The position numbers and the translations under genes were made by a program. Positions 27,526 to 37,414 of a stretch of 64,000 nucleotides of DNA are shown here, piece by piece. The notes beneath the pieces are model-generated. The model had not been told where the DNA came from. It saw only the letters and a program-made list of their open reading frames with translations, and did not search any database. Numbering within the stretch: the first letter of the stretch is position 1; each line of letters starts with the position of its first letter. The stretch is taken from positions 1 through 64,000 of the forward strand of contig JAJEHF010000065.1 of the NCBI GenBank assembly GCA_022823865.1. Reading direction: 5' to 3'. Origin of the DNA: Bryobacterales bacterium. Lineage in GTDB: Bacteria; Acidobacteriota; Terriglobia; Bryobacterales; UBA6623.

Positions 27526-28288
27526 CGCGCTCTACACGATCCTGTTCTCGGGGGCGGTCTGCGTCGCCTGCGCCGTGTTGGTCTCGTCGGCCGCGGTCTC
27601 GCTGAAGGAAAACCAGCTGCGCAACGCGGCGCTCGACAAGCAGCGCAACGTGCTGTTCGCGGCGGGGCTGGCCCAAACCGGCGAAGACTTGGACGCGAGC
27701 GAAGTCCAGCGCCGCTTCGAGGGCATCCGCTCGGTGGTGATCGACCTGCGGACCGGCGAGCGCACGGACATCGACCCGACCGGCTTCGACCAGGCCAAGG
27801 CGGCCAAGGATCCTGCCACCAGCCGGGAAGCGCCGCAGAACCGGGCCTCGGTGAGGCGGCTGCCTGACCACGCCTTGGTCTACGAAATCATGGACGGGGA
27901 CGAGCCGTCGACGGCGGTCGTGCCCATCGAGGGCTACGGCCTGTGGTCCACCCTGTACGGCTTCCTCGCGGTCGGGCAGGACGGCAACACCATCGAAGGA
28001 ATCACGTACTACCAGCACGGCGAGACCCCCGGGCTTGGCGGCGAGGTGGACAATCCCAACTGGAAGTCGCTCTGGCCGGGCCGCAAGATCTACGGCGCCG
28101 CCGGCGAACCGGCGATCCGGGTGATCAAGGGCACGGCCGGCTCGCCTGCCGACGCGCCGCACGAGGTCGACGGTCTCACCGGGGCGACGATCACCAGCAA
28201 CGGCGTGACGTCGATGCTGGACTTCTGGCTCGGCGATTCCGGGTTCAAGACCTATCTCAGGCAATTCCAGGAGGGGCAAGCCCTATGA
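27515..28288 (+). CDS. nqrC: Na+-NQR subunit C
   Basis: A 257-residue subunit with one N-terminal membrane helix and a periplasmic FMN-binding domain. T225 in [13 protein letters not shown] is the covalent FMN site, the same residue number as in Vibrio. [18 protein letters not shown] is conserved. A Shine-Dalgarno AGGAGGG lies inside the end of nqrB. The stop overlaps the nqrD start in ATGA, indicating translational coupling. Confidence 0.96.
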   Translation: MRHNALYTILFSGAVCVACAVLVSSAAVSLKENQLRNAALDKQRNVLFAAGLAQTGEDLDASEVQRRFEGIRSVVIDLRTGERTDIDPTGFDQAKAAKDPATSREAPQNRASVRRLPDHALVYEIMDGDEPSTAVVPIEGYGLWSTLYGFLAVGQDGNTIEGITYYQHGETPGLGGEVDNPNWKSLWPGRKIYGAAGEPAIRVIKGTAGSPADAPHEVDGLTGATITSNGVTSMLDFWLGDSGFKTYLRQFQEGQAL

Positions 28289-28911
28289 CAGCAGCCAGCT
28301 CCAAGACCCTGCTAGACCCGCTGTTCGAGAGCAATCCGATCGCCCTGCAGGTGCTCGGCATCTGCTCGGCGCTGGCGGTCACCACCAAACTCGAGACCGC
28401 GCTGGTGATGTGCCTTGCCGTGATCAGCGTGCTGGCGCTGTCGAACGTGTCGATCAGCCTGTTGCGCAACTTCATTCCCGGCAACGTGCGCATCATCGTG
28501 CAGCTGACCATCATCGCCTCGCTGGTGATCATGACCGACCAGGTGCTGAAGGCCTACATCTACGAGATCAGCAAGCAACTGTCGGTATTCGTCGGCCTGA
28601 TCATCACCAACTGCATCATCATGGGCCGCGCCGAGGCCTATGCCATGCAGAACGGCCCCCTGGACAGCCTGCTGGACGGGCTCGGCAACGGCCTCGGCTA
28701 CAGCGCCATCCTGATGGCGACCGCCTTCTTGCGAGAGCTGCTGGCCCAGGGCACGGTCTTCGGGGCGGTGGTGCTGCCCAAGGTGCACGACGGCGGCTGG
28801 TACAACCCCAACGGGCTGCTGGGCATTTCGGCGGGGGCGTTCTTCATCATCGGCCTGTTCATCTGGGCGCTGCGCAGTTGGAAGACCGACCAGGTCGAAC
28901 CGGAGGGCTAG
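28285..28911 (+). CDS. nqrD: Na+-NQR subunit D
   Basis: A 208-residue membrane subunit with six helices, half of the NqrD/NqrE pair that binds an iron centre between them. Conserved segments are [31 protein letters not shown] and [12 protein letters not shown]. The start overlaps the nqrC stop and is preceded by AGGAGGGG at 28269-28276, which fixes it. Residues further upstream in this frame belong to nqrC read out of frame. Confidence 0.96.
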   Translation: MTAASSKTLLDPLFESNPIALQVLGICSALAVTTKLETALVMCLAVISVLALSNVSISLLRNFIPGNVRIIVQLTIIASLVIMTDQVLKAYIYEISKQLSVFVGLIITNCIIMGRAEAYAMQNGPLDSLLDGLGNGLGYSAILMATAFLRELLAQGTVFGAVVLPKVHDGGWYNPNGLLGISAGAFFIIGLFIWALRSWKTDQVEPEG

Positions 28912-28915
28912 GATC

Positions 28916-29530
28916 GTGGAGCAGTACCTGAACCTCGCCATCAAGGCGATCTTCGTCGAGAACCTCGCGCTGGCCTTCTTCCTGGGCATGTGCTCGTTCC
29001 TGGCCTGCTCGAAGCGGGTCAACACGGCGCTCGGCCTGGGTGCGGCGGTGATCTTCGTGCAGACGGTCACCGTGCCGATCAACAACCTGATCTACAACCG
29101 CCTGCTCAGCGACGGAGCGATGGCGTGGATCTCCCCCGGACTGGCCGACTACGACCTGTCGTTCCTCGGATTCCTGTGCTATATCGGCACGATCGCGGCC
29201 ATGGTGCAGATCGTGGAGATGACGCTGGACCGCTACGCGCCGGCGCTGTACGCCGCGCTGGGGGTGTTCTTGCCGCTGATCGCGGTCAACTGCGCGATCC
29301 TGGGCGGCTCGCTGCTGATGGTGGAGCGGACCTATACGTTCGGCGAGAGCGTCGTCTTCGGCTTCGGCTCGGGGATCGGCTGGGCGCTGGCGATCATAGC
29401 GCTGGCCTCGATCCGCGAGCGCCTGCAGTACAGCAACATACCGCTGGGACTGCGCGGACTGGGCATGACGTTCGTCCTCTCGGGCCTGATGGCAATCGGC
29501 TTCATGGCCTTCGGAGGAATCCAACTCTAG
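28916..29530 (+). CDS. nqrE: Na+-NQR subunit E
   Basis: A 204-residue six-helix membrane subunit homologous to NqrD in inverted topology. It starts with GTG ([26 protein letters not shown]) and includes [14 protein letters not shown] and [13 protein letters not shown]. The cysteines in GMCSF and VNCAI fit the iron site shared with NqrD. It begins four bases after the nqrD stop. Confidence 0.96.
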   Translation: MEQYLNLAIKAIFVENLALAFFLGMCSFLACSKRVNTALGLGAAVIFVQTVTVPINNLIYNRLLSDGAMAWISPGLADYDLSFLGFLCYIGTIAAMVQIVEMTLDRYAPALYAALGVFLPLIAVNCAILGGSLLMVERTYTFGESVVFGFGSGIGWALAIIALASIRERLQYSNIPLGLRGLGMTFVLSGLMAIGFMAFGGIQL

Positions 29531-29560
29531 ACAGCCAACCGGGGAGTTCACGGAGCCAAG

Positions 29561-30790
29561 ATGATCACTGTCCTGCTCGGGGTCGCCATGTTCACGGGCG
29601 TCATTCTGTCGCTCGTCGCATTGCTCATGGTGGCCAAGAACCGCCTGGTCTCCAGCGGCGCCGTCAAGATCGGCATCAACGGGGACCCGGAGAACTCCCT
29701 GACCGTGCAGTCCGGGGGCACCCTGCTGAACACCCTGGCCGAGAACAAGATCTTCATCGCTTCCGCCTGCGGCGGCAAGGGCAGCTGCGGCGTGTGCACC
29801 GTGACAGTCTGCGAGGGCGGCGGAGCGATGCTGCCGACCGAGGCCAGCCACATCAACCGCGGCCAGGCCCGCGAGGGACTGCGCCTGTCCTGCCAGGTCA
29901 AAGTCAAGAACGACATGGAAATCCGGGTGCCCGACGAGGTCTTCTCGGTCAGGCGCTGGATTTGCAAGGTGCGGTCCAACGACAACGTGGCGACCTTCAT
30001 CAAGGAACTTGTGCTGGAACTGCCGCCCGGGGAATCGGTGCCGTTCCGGGCCGGCGGCTACATCCAGATCGCCTGCCCGCCGCACACGGTGAATTACAAG
30101 GATTTCGAAGTAGCCGAGGAGTACCGCCCGGATTGGGACAAGTTCAACCTGTGGCGCTATGTCTCGACGGTCGGCGAGTCGGTCGAACGGGCCTACTCGA
30201 TGGCGAACTATCCCGAGGAGCTGGGCATCATCATGCTCAACGTGCGCGTGGCCTCGCCCCCGCCCCGTGCCCCGGAAGGCACGCCGCCGGGCAAGATGTC
30301 GTCGTACATCTTCAACCTCAAGCCCGGGGACGATGTCGAGATCGCCGGCCCGTTCGGGGAGTTCTTCGCCAAGGACAGCAAGGCGGAGATGGTGTTCATC
30401 GGCGGCGGCGCGGGCATGGCGCCCATGCGGTCGCACATCTTCGACCAGTTCCGCCGCATCTGCACGGAGCGCAAGGTCACGTTCTGGTACGGGGCGCGCA
30501 GCTTGCGCGAGGCCTTCTACCTGGACGACTTCGACATGATCCAGCGCGAGAACCCGAACTTCGAATGGCACCTGGCGCTGTCGGACCCTCTCGACGAAGA
30601 CAACTGGACCGGCTACACGGGCTTCATCCACCAGGTGCTGCTCGACAACTATCTCAAGGACCACCCGGCGCCCGAAGACTGCGAGTACTACATCTGCGGG
30701 CCGCCGCCGATGATGACGGCGTGCTTCGCCATGCTCGACAGCCTCGGGGTGGAGCCGGAGAACATCCTGTTCGACGACTTCGGTGGCTGA
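29561..30790 (+). CDS. nqrF: Na+-NQR subunit F (NADH-oxidising)
   Basis: A 409-residue subunit that takes electrons from NADH. It has one N-terminal membrane helix, then a 2Fe-2S domain with C70, C76, C79 and C111, at the same numbers as in Vibrio. The FAD domain ([12 protein letters not shown]) and the NADH domain ([30 protein letters not shown]) follow. It ends FDDFGG. The 3' end overlaps apbE by 8 bp. Confidence 0.97.
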   Translation: MITVLLGVAMFTGVILSLVALLMVAKNRLVSSGAVKIGINGDPENSLTVQSGGTLLNTLAENKIFIASACGGKGSCGVCTVTVCEGGGAMLPTEASHINRGQAREGLRLSCQVKVKNDMEIRVPDEVFSVRRWICKVRSNDNVATFIKELVLELPPGESVPFRAGGYIQIACPPHTVNYKDFEVAEEYRPDWDKFNLWRYVSTVGESVERAYSMANYPEELGIIMLNVRVASPPPRAPEGTPPGKMSSYIFNLKPGDDVEIAGPFGEFFAKDSKAEMVFIGGGAGMAPMRSHIFDQFRRICTERKVTFWYGARSLREAFYLDDFDMIQRENPNFEWHLALSDPLDEDNWTGYTGFIHQVLLDNYLKDHPAPEDCEYYICGPPPMMTACFAMLDSLGVEPENILFDDFGG

Positions 30791-31844
30791 TTCCGGCGCG
30801 GCCCGCCGCGGGGCGCACTTGGTTCATCGGGCCGCGACCCTGAGCGTCGCGCTGGCGGCGCTGTGCGGCTGCGCCAGCCGAGAGCCGCCCCCGCCGGCGC
30901 TGGAACTGGCCGGGCCCACCATGGGCACGTCGTACCGGGTCACGCTGCCGGGGGCCCCGCGAGACGACGGAGCGATCGGCGCGGCCGTCCGCCAGACGCT
31001 CGACCGGGTCGATGCCCTGATGTCGACCTACCGGGCCGACTCGGAGGTGTCTCGCCTCAACCGGCACGAGTCCTCCGAGCCGCTGTCCATCTCGGCGGAG
31101 ACCCACGCCGTGCTGGCGGCGGCGCAAGAGGTCAGCTCCGCCACGCGCGGCGCGTTTGACATCACGGTCGGGCCGTTAGTCGACGCGTGGGGCTTCGGCC
31201 CTCGGGAAGCCTCCGCGCCTCCATCCGAGGAGACAGTCCGCGGGCTCATGGAGCGGACAGGCTGGCAGAAGCTGGCGCTGGACGCGCAAGGCCCCGCGGT
31301 CCGCAAGACGGTCCCGCAGCTGCGGATCGATCTATCGGCCATCGCCAAGGGCTACGCCGTGGACCTGGTCGCGGAGGCCTTGGAGCGGCTGGGCTACGGC
31401 CATTACTTGGTCGAGGTGGGCGGGGAGGTCCGGGCGGCGGGCGTGCGGGCCGACGGCAGCCTTTGGCGCGTCGGCGTGGAGCGCCCCGACAGCATGGGCA
31501 GGAGCGTGCTCCGAATCCTGCACCTGAGCGACACCGCGGTCGCGACTTCCGGCAATTACCGCAATTTCCGGGAAGCTGACGGCCAGCGCTTCGGCCACGT
31601 GCTCGATCCCCGCACGGGCCGGCCGACCGCGAACCGCGTCGTTTCGGCGACGGTGCTCGATCCCAGCGCCATGCGCGCCGACGCGCTGGCGACAGCGCTG
31701 CTCGTGCTTGGCGAGGGCGACGGCATGGCGCTGGCCGAGCGCGAGGATCTGGCCGTCTTGCTGCTGGTCGAAGGGGCCGGCGAATCGCTGCGCGAGTTCA
31801 AATCGGCGAAGTTCCGTGCGAAGATGGAAGACGAGTCGCCATGA
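30783..31844 (+). CDS. apbE: FAD:protein FMN transferase
   Basis: A 353-residue exported lipoprotein (lipobox LCGC near residue 30) that uses FAD to attach FMN to threonines of NqrB and NqrC. Conserved parts are [10 protein letters not shown], the [15 protein letters not shown] region, [22 protein letters not shown] and [12 protein letters not shown]. It starts with GTG overlapping nqrF and ends in an ATGA overlap with nqrM. Its place inside the operon ties flavin attachment to complex assembly. Confidence 0.95.
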   Translation: MADSGAARRGAHLVHRAATLSVALAALCGCASREPPPPALELAGPTMGTSYRVTLPGAPRDDGAIGAAVRQTLDRVDALMSTYRADSEVSRLNRHESSEPLSISAETHAVLAAAQEVSSATRGAFDITVGPLVDAWGFGPREASAPPSEETVRGLMERTGWQKLALDAQGPAVRKTVPQLRIDLSAIAKGYAVDLVAEALERLGYGHYLVEVGGEVRAAGVRADGSLWRVGVERPDSMGRSVLRILHLSDTAVATSGNYRNFREADGQRFGHVLDPRTGRPTANRVVSATVLDPSAMRADALATALLVLGEGDGMALAEREDLAVLLLVEGAGESLREFKSAKFRAKMEDESP

Positions 31845-32077
31845 GCGTAGTGTTGCTTGCGATTGCCTTTGTCGGGATCGCGATGGCCATTATGGCTATC
31901 GGGCTCCTCTCCAAGAATCGCTGCCTGCGCGGCTCCTGCGGCGGACCGGACGTGCTGGACGCCCAAGGCGAGTCCTTGCGCTGCGGCGCGTGCCCGCGCC
32001 GGGACGAGGAAGCGGCCGATTCCGGCGATCAGACCACGCTGCCGCCGGTCACGAGCACGACCGAACCGGTCACGTAG
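31841..32077 (+). CDS. nqrM: Na+-NQR maturation protein NqrM
   Basis: A 78-residue protein with an N-terminal membrane helix and four cysteines (NRC, GSCGG, RCGAC). This matches NqrM/DUF539, which delivers iron to the NqrD/NqrE site. The usual CDC ending is replaced by RCGACPRR plus about 28 extra polar residues. Its 3' end overlaps the convergent SDR gene by 49 bp, so the tail may be an extension into formerly intergenic DNA. Confidence 0.88.
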   Translation: MSVVLLAIAFVGIAMAIMAIGLLSKNRCLRGSCGGPDVLDAQGESLRCGACPRRDEEAADSGDQTTLPPVTSTTEPVT

Positions 32078-32847
32078 TCCGACAGCGACGAGGCCAGGAA
32101 TAGCACCGGGCCGGCGGCATCTTCCGGCGTGCCGTGGCGGTGCAAGGGAATGTGCGGTATGGCCGCGTCGCGCTGGCGCTGCGGGATACCGAGGGCGATC
32201 CCGGTCGAGGTCTTGTCGCCTCTCTCCTTCGCTTGCGTCAGGCGGGACTCGATGAAGCCGTAGGCTACGGCATTGCAGCAGACGTTGAAGCGACCCCACT
32301 CCTTGGCGATGGTCTTGGTCATGCCGACGATGCCCATCTTGCCTGCCGCGTAGTTGATCTGGCCGGCATTTCCGGCTACGCCCGAGGTCGAGCTGACATT
32401 GACGATCTTGCGGCACGGCGGTCGGCGGCCCGCCTCCATGTCGGCCTTGGCCGACTCGCGCAAGAAGGGAGCGGCGGCGCGGACGATGCGGAACGGGGCC
32501 CTGAGGTGGACATCCAGCATGGCGTCGAACTGGTCGTCGCTCATCTTGTGGATCACGCCGTCCCAGGTGTAGCCGGCGTTGTTGACGATGATGTCCAGCG
32601 AGCCGAAGGTGTCGAGGGCGGTCTTGACGAGCCTGTCGGGCACTTCCTGGTCCGTGACGCTGCCCACGCAGACGGCGGCGGACCCGCCGCTTTCGCTGAT
32701 TTCGGCGAGTGTCTGCTCGGCAGGTTCCGGATCCAGATCGTTGACGACCACGTTGGCGCCGTGCTCAGAAAGCAGCTTGGCCACGGCCTTGCCAATGCTG
32801 CGTCCCGATCCGGTAACGATAGCGGTCTTTCCGGCTAGCAATTGCAT
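32029..32847 (-). CDS. short-chain dehydrogenase/reductase (FabG-like)
   Basis: A 272-residue NAD(P)-dependent SDR. The cofactor motif is TGSGRSIGKAVAKL, the NNAG motif follows, and the catalytic triad is serine in VNVSSTSG with YxxxK in INYAAGKMG. It ends in VTGGSVV. The insertion around residue 195-215 (QAKERGDKTSTGIALGIPQRQ) is longer than in FabG itself, so it may be a 3-hydroxyacyl or other alcohol dehydrogenase. TATGAT on the minus strand ends nine bases before the ATG. It is convergent with and overlaps nqrM. Confidence 0.88.
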   Translation of the reverse strand: MQLLAGKTAIVTGSGRSIGKAVAKLLSEHGANVVVNDLDPEPAEQTLAEISESGGSAAVCVGSVTDQEVPDRLVKTALDTFGSLDIIVNNAGYTWDGVIHKMSDDQFDAMLDVHLRAPFRIVRAAAPFLRESAKADMEAGRRPPCRKIVNVSSTSGVAGNAGQINYAAGKMGIVGMTKTIAKEWGRFNVCCNAVAYGFIESRLTQAKERGDKTSTGIALGIPQRQRDAAIPHIPLHRHGTPEDAAGPVLFLASSLSDYVTGSVVLVTGGSVV

Positions 32848-32856
32848 GATCTAGCC

Positions 32857-32862
32857 ATCATA
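32857..32862 (-). promoter_or_regulatory. candidate -10 (TATGAT) of SDR gene
   Basis: It ends nine bases before the ATG on the minus strand. The predicted leader is zero to a few nt. Confidence 0.35.
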
Positions 32863-32925
32863 GAACGAACGCGGCGAACGTCCGTCCGATGCGCGGGAGC
32901 CTGCTCGACCAGCCTGTTGCGCGAC

Positions 32926-33405
32926 TCAGCGGGCCGGTCCGGAATCGTAGCCGCGCTCGATCACAAAGTCCGTTTCGTACATGCTGTACACGGCCGGCGA
33001 CAGGCCCAGCTCCTTATAGGCAGCCTGGGCAACGTGATTCTCGTGCTCAACGTACAGGCGCACCCCGCAAACCCGCTCCTCGGCGGCCAAAGTCCTGACT
33101 CGCTCGTAGAGTGCCTTGAGCACTCCCTTGCGCCTGTAATCGGGGGCTACATAGACGTTTTGCAACCACCAAAACGTGGCATTCCGCCAGTCGCTCCATT
33201 CGAATGTCAGCGCCAGCTGGCCGACAATGCGGTCATCCAGTTCAGCGATGAGGTAGAACCCTCGCGACGAGTCGTTCAGCTGTGCAGTGACGCCTGTGCG
33301 CAACCGCTCGGCATCGAGTTCGACGCCTTCCGACTCCACCGCGAGGCGCTGGTTGAAGTCAATGATGGTCTCTAGGTCTGCTGGCTGTGCCCGGCGGATA
33401 TCCAC
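32926..33405 (-). CDS. GNAT-family N-acetyltransferase
   Basis: A 159-residue acetyltransferase. It starts with GTG at VDIRRAQPADLETI. The acetyl-CoA-binding motif A is in VYVAPDYRRKGVLKALYERV near residue 90, followed by VRLYVEHENHVAQAAYKELG. A TACGAT exactly six bases before the GTG supports this start over an upstream ATG. The substrate is unknown; it could modify a small molecule or a protein N-terminus. Confidence 0.87.
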   Translation of the reverse strand: MDIRRAQPADLETIIDFNQRLAVESEGVELDAERLRTGVTAQLNDSSRGFYLIAELDDRIVGQLALTFEWSDWRNATFWWLQNVYVAPDYRRKGVLKALYERVRTLAAEERVCGVRLYVEHENHVAQAAYKELGLSPAVYSMYETDFVIERGYDSGPAR

Positions 33406-33411
33406 GCCTTC

Positions 33412-33417
33412 ATCGTA
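33412..33417 (-). promoter_or_regulatory. candidate -10 (TACGAT), leaderless
   Basis: On the minus strand it ends six bases before the GNAT GTG start. Confidence 0.45.
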
Positions 33418-33494
33418 GCGCCGGCCGGAGCCAGTCCCGGCGTGGGCTCGCACCCGCCAATCGCGGACTCTAGCCGATGGATTTTCGAGGGAAT

Positions 33495-34370
33495 TCAGTC
33501 CTGCACGGCGACAGGTCCACGGACCTCTGTCAACTGCACGCCTCCCGTGCCGCTTCTCAGTGTCAGGCTGCCTTCGACCCGGCTTACGGAGACGTTGCCG
33601 GTGCCGTCGCGCAGGTCGACGGATCCGCCGATATCTTCGATCTCCATGTTCCCGGTGCCGTCTCTCACTCTCAGGTCGCCGCCAACTTCGGAAATCTTGA
33701 TCTCTCCCGTGCCGTCATCCACCGTGACGCTGCCCTGAACATCTGTGATGGTCAGCGGGCCGGTGCCATCCTTGACCTGCAAGCTGCCGCCGATGGCGCG
33801 GACTACCGTAGCGCCGGTGCCGTCCGTTACGGACACGTCGCCGGGAACACCCTCAATCTCGATGTCGCCCGTGCCGTCCTTCAGCTGCAGCGCGGCGACG
33901 TTGCGAACCAAGATCTCGCCGGTGCCGTCCTGGACGGCGAGCGCCAAGCGGCTGGGGACTGTCAGTTCCAAGTCCAGCGTCGCATTCCGGAACATCCGCC
34001 CCCGGGAGGGAATCTTGGCTTCGACGTAGGCGTCAGCCCCCTCGGTGTTGGACAAGAGTTGGATCCGTTGCACGGCTGCTTCGGACTTGGCGCACGCTTT
34101 GCCCGTCACCCGGATCTGGTTCGAATCTGCGGCCCCATGGACAACAAGACCGCCCTCGGCGGCATCGACATTAAGGCGCTCGATGGCAGTCGCGTCGATC
34201 GTGACTTCCAGGTCAGCGGAAAACCGGCAGGGAGGCGCGGCAAGACCCATGCCGCCCGGCACTGCGCCAGCAATCACGAGCAATGCGAGCGCCGCCGGCA
34301 GCGGACCCGACCAGCGCCGTGGCATCAGCGGCCAAGCGGTACGAGTCGCGATCATTGATACAACCTGCAT
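33495..34370 (-). CDS. exported 18-residue-repeat beta-solenoid protein (DUF4097/GIN-like)
   Basis: A 291-residue protein with an N-terminal hydrophobic signal (about 20-45). A 100-residue leading part follows, then eight repeats of 18 residues built on DGTG (for example VKDGTGPLTITDVQGSVT). Each repeat reads as two beta-strands with a DGTG turn, which predicts a right-handed solenoid like the adhesin-head GIN/DUF2807 and DUF4097 families. Two cysteines (PPCRF, GKACA) may bond. The start is set by GGAGG five bases upstream, so this gene has a leader. Function is unknown; surface adhesion or a structural role is a guess. Confidence 0.75.
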   Translation of the reverse strand: MQVVSMIATRTAWPLMPRRWSGPLPAALALLVIAGAVPGGMGLAAPPCRFSADLEVTIDATAIERLNVDAAEGGLVVHGAADSNQIRVTGKACAKSEAAVQRIQLLSNTEGADAYVEAKIPSRGRMFRNATLDLELTVPSRLALAVQDGTGEILVRNVAALQLKDGTGDIEIEGVPGDVSVTDGTGATVVRAIGGSLQVKDGTGPLTITDVQGSVTVDDGTGEIKISEVGGDLRVRDGTGNMEIEDIGGSVDLRDGTGNVSVSRVEGSLTLRSGTGGVQLTEVRGPVAVQD

Positions 34371-34573
34371 GAATCCTCCGATTGTGTGACGCCCGCTGCC
34401 GAGCGGCAGGACGCTGCGCCTGCCATCCAGCACTACTGTGTCACACCTCGCGACCTGCCGGGCCGACAAACGGCTCCATCGGTCACTGCAACAACAACAC
34501 GCCAAGCACCGAGAAGTTGCAGCGGCCCACGGATCCCTGGCGCTACTCAAAGCGCGGGCGTCACGAGAGGCCG

Positions 34574-35260
34574 TCAGAATCTCAGGCCGAACCGGGCCCC
34601 TGCCGCCAGCCAGCCGTTGTCAACTGCAATAAGGGCGACGTAGGGCCGCACGAACAGCCTGCCAAACTCCACGGTGACCCCGCCGCGCAGCAGCACGTCC
34701 ATTTCCCTGCTTCTTGTCAGGATGTCGCCTTCGATGATGCGCTCGACCCTGTGACTCTCGGCGGTGACGATCAGTGAGGGAATCACGGCAGGGCCGGAAT
34801 CGGGCAAGGTGAACCGACGCCCCAGCGCCACCCCGCCCCCGAAGAAGGGATCGGCGCGGTAGGGGATGGAGCGGAAGTCTCTCGACGAGACGCCCTCGGA
34901 CCCGAAGGTCCCGACCGGGCACAGCGAGAGCGACGACGTGATGGCTTCGTAGGCTACCGTCGCCCGGACATTATGGAACTCGAACTCCTGATCGAACTGG
35001 TCAGCGCCCGAGAACCTCAGGTAGCTGGTTACCGCAGCCACGCGGCCCATCTTGACTCCGCCGCTGCCCCCAAACCCCGTCATTGTGTGGGACCACTCGC
35101 GCCGGATGGCTCCCGACGCACCTACGAACCCCCGGCCGCTGAAGCCAAGACAAGTCTGTGCCTCGAGGCCGGTGGCGACCGGCCCCAATACGGACGACGC
35201 CAGCAGCAGGCGTCCCAACAGCACCGCAACGGGTCGGCGGTGCCTAGTCGCCACGGTCAT
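34574..35260 (-). CDS. secreted beta-barrel-like outer-membrane protein
   Basis: A 228-residue protein with signal peptide (to about residue 37, ending GLEAQ). Alternating polar and hydrophobic strands follow (MGRVAAVTSYLRFSG, VTVEFGRLFVRPYVALIAV), ending GARFGLRF with the C-terminal phenylalanine recognised by the BAM machinery. Size fits an eight-stranded barrel. The family is not recognised. It lies about 200 bp downstream of a divergent spacer and on the same strand as the solenoid gene. The start is less certain, with upstream alternatives. Confidence 0.6.
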   Translation of the reverse strand: MTVATRHRRPVAVLLGRLLLASSVLGPVATGLEAQTCLGFSGRGFVGASGAIRREWSHTMTGFGGSGGVKMGRVAAVTSYLRFSGADQFDQEFEFHNVRATVAYEAITSSLSLCPVGTFGSEGVSSRDFRSIPYRADPFFGGGVALGRRFTLPDSGPAVIPSLIVTAESHRVERIIEGDILTRSREMDVLLRGGVTVEFGRLFVRPYVALIAVDNGWLAAGARFGLRF

Positions 35261-35612
35261 CCCATTGCTCCGCGATTCCTGCATCTCATCCCGCCAGGCA
35301 GTCTCCGGATGGCCCAGCAATAACCAGGACAACCGAAGCAAGCGCGGCCTTCGGCTGGCCCGGCCAACACGGTAGCATCAGCTACCGAGCGGCGCGAGTC
35401 GCGCGCTTTGATTCAGCTTGCACAGACTTGTCCGACGGCTTCAGGCCTGTATAGGAAACCCGATCACCACCCGGAGCGACATGGTCTTGCATTGAAGTGG
35501 GACTGACACCGCGGCCTCGCGGGGGACAGCCGCGCCGAAGCCATGATCAGGTCTCGAGACGGATCTAGCGCCAAGGTCTGATTCGCGCCAAGCAATGCGA
35601 CACTAGTAGCCC
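35261..35612. other. divergent intergenic region
   Basis: I see no gene, repeat or clear promoter in this stretch between the divergent beta-barrel and nucleotidase genes. Confidence 0.3.
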
Positions 35613-36914
35613 ATGTTGGTTGGCTCGATTCTCCGCGTATCGTTGCTGCTGCTGGCCGCGCTAGCGGCCCAATGCGCCAACGTCGAGCAGGTCACGATCC
35701 TGCACCTCAACGACCTGCATGCTCGACTGCTGCCTGACGAGCAAGGCCGGGGAGGCTTCGCACATGTCGCGACGGCGATCGAGGAAGAGCGCGCCAGGGC
35801 TGAGCATGCGGTCGTGCTGCATGCGGGCGACATGGTACAGGGCTCGCCGGTTTCAACGATCTTCGAAGGAACCCCCGTCTTCGAGGTAGCGAACAGGCTC
35901 GGCTTCGACGCCCACTGCCTCGGAAACCACGAATTCGACTACGGCTGGGAGAAGATCGCCGAGTTCCGGCGTGTCACGGACGCTCCGATCCTAGCCGCCA
36001 ACGTCCTCAACTCCGAGGGCAAGCTACTGGTGCCAGCGACCGCAGTGCTGACAGCCGGCGAGATTCGGATCGGGATCGTCGGAGCCCTGACAGAGCGCTT
36101 GGCCAGACTGATCAAGCCTGCACAGTCCGGACCTTGGCGCGCAACCCCATTGGTGGAGGCCTTGCGCGAACCTGTCGCCGAGATGAACGAAAGGGCGGAT
36201 CTCGTCGTCGTTCTAGGACACCTCTTTGACGACGAAGACGAAGCGATCCTGCGCGAGCTGCCAGATGTTGACGTGCTCGTAGGCGGACACGACCACGGGG
36301 GCAGGGACACGGAACTCCTCATCGACGGGCGGATCGGGATCAAACTGCGCCCCTATGGGCGCGAGCTCGGGCGTCTCGATATAGCCTTCGACCGCGACGC
36401 GGGACAGATCGTCCAGCATCGCTGGCGGAGAATCCAGATTTCCCAAGGCCGCTTTCCGCCCAAGCCCGCTATCGCAGCCCTCGTCGATCAATGGGAGTCC
36501 AAAGTCTCGGAACGGGTAGACGTCGAGATTGCCGAGTGTGTCCGCGCTCTGGGTCGAGACGATGTCAAGCGCATGATCGAGCGGGCCCTGCGCGAAGCGA
36601 CCGGAGCGCAGATCGCCTACATGAACCGCGGGGGCGTGCGCGACTCCTTGACGGAGGGCACCGTGATGGCGCGCCACATCTGGAACATCCTGCCCTTCGA
36701 CAACTTGCTGGTGGAAGCCACCGTCCGCGCCGACCAGCTGCCCGAAGAGGCCCGCGCCGGCCAAGACCTCGAGCCCGGCCGGATGTACAGCTTCGTGACC
36801 AACGACTATGTGGCGGGGCTGCCCGAATATGCCGGGATCGACTTCACGGCCCGCGAGCTAACGCTGCGCGACGCCGTCCTGGACTGGGTCAAGGCACGCG
36901 CGCGCGTCCCTTGA
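35613..36914 (+). CDS. 5'-nucleotidase/UshA-family metallophosphatase
   Basis: A 433-residue exported hydrolase of nucleotides or UDP-sugars. Signal peptide at 1-19, then the metallophosphatase domain: ILHLNDLHARL, HAGDMVQGS, LGNHEFDYG, VVLGHLFDDED and GGHDHGG supply the dinuclear metal ligands. The C-terminal 5'-nucleotidase domain holds NRGGVRDSLTEG and FVTNDYVAGLPEY. The C-terminal domain is shorter than in E. coli UshA. No ribosome-binding site is evident. Confidence 0.9.
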   Translation: MLVGSILRVSLLLLAALAAQCANVEQVTILHLNDLHARLLPDEQGRGGFAHVATAIEEERARAEHAVVLHAGDMVQGSPVSTIFEGTPVFEVANRLGFDAHCLGNHEFDYGWEKIAEFRRVTDAPILAANVLNSEGKLLVPATAVLTAGEIRIGIVGALTERLARLIKPAQSGPWRATPLVEALREPVAEMNERADLVVVLGHLFDDEDEAILRELPDVDVLVGGHDHGGRDTELLIDGRIGIKLRPYGRELGRLDIAFDRDAGQIVQHRWRRIQISQGRFPPKPAIAALVDQWESKVSERVDVEIAECVRALGRDDVKRMIERALREATGAQIAYMNRGGVRDSLTEGTVMARHIWNILPFDNLLVEATVRADQLPEEARAGQDLEPGRMYSFVTNDYVAGLPEYAGIDFTARELTLRDAVLDWVKARARVP

Positions 36915-36941
36915 GCCGCGCGGCCGCGCTCGGGCGGGACC

Positions 36942-37382
36942 TTACTGGCCTCGACGCTCCTTGTCGTACGGTGCGCCAGTGCCGGAAGAGCCCAAGAAGA
37001 ACTTTTGCCCGTCCTCGAACGTCACGTCACGCCCGTTGGCCCGGTTGGAACGATCCTTGGCCTGATAGCCGTCGACCACGATCACCGCTCCGATCTTGAT
37101 CGTGTCGCGCTTGAGGCCTCTGCGCAGCAAGCTGTTGGGCGTGCCGCCCTCGACCATCCAGATTTCCTTATTGCCGTCCTCGTCAGTGACCTCGAGGTGG
37201 ATCCACGTGTGCGGGTTCACCCATTCGACGCGCACGACCGGCCCTTTGAGAATGAGCGGGCGGTTGGGGTCGAACTCAGCGCCGAATGCGTGGTGCGCGT
37301 TGAGCGGCGCGACACCCGCCAGCAGCATCCCTAATGCCACCGCCACGGCCTGCAGCCGAATCATCCCTTGTTTGTTGATCAT
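36942..37382 (-). CDS. DUF6152 family secreted protein
   Basis: A 146-residue exported protein: signal peptide ending APLNA, then HHAFGAEFDPNRPLILKGPVVRVEWVNPHTWIHLEVTD, typical of DUF6152. The beta-strand-rich body ends with GQKFFLGSS. The paired histidines at the mature N-terminus could bind metal. It is the last of four same-strand genes for exported proteins of unknown function. No activity is known for the family. Confidence 0.85.
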   Translation of the reverse strand: MINKQGMIRLQAVAVALGMLLAGVAPLNAHHAFGAEFDPNRPLILKGPVVRVEWVNPHTWIHLEVTDEDGNKEIWMVEGGTPNSLLRRGLKRDTIKIGAVIVVDGYQAKDRSNRANGRDVTFEDGQKFFLGSSGTGAPYDKERRGQ

Positions 37383-37414
37383 TGCTGTTGTTCCTCGCTT
37401 GCGGGCCGTTCCGC

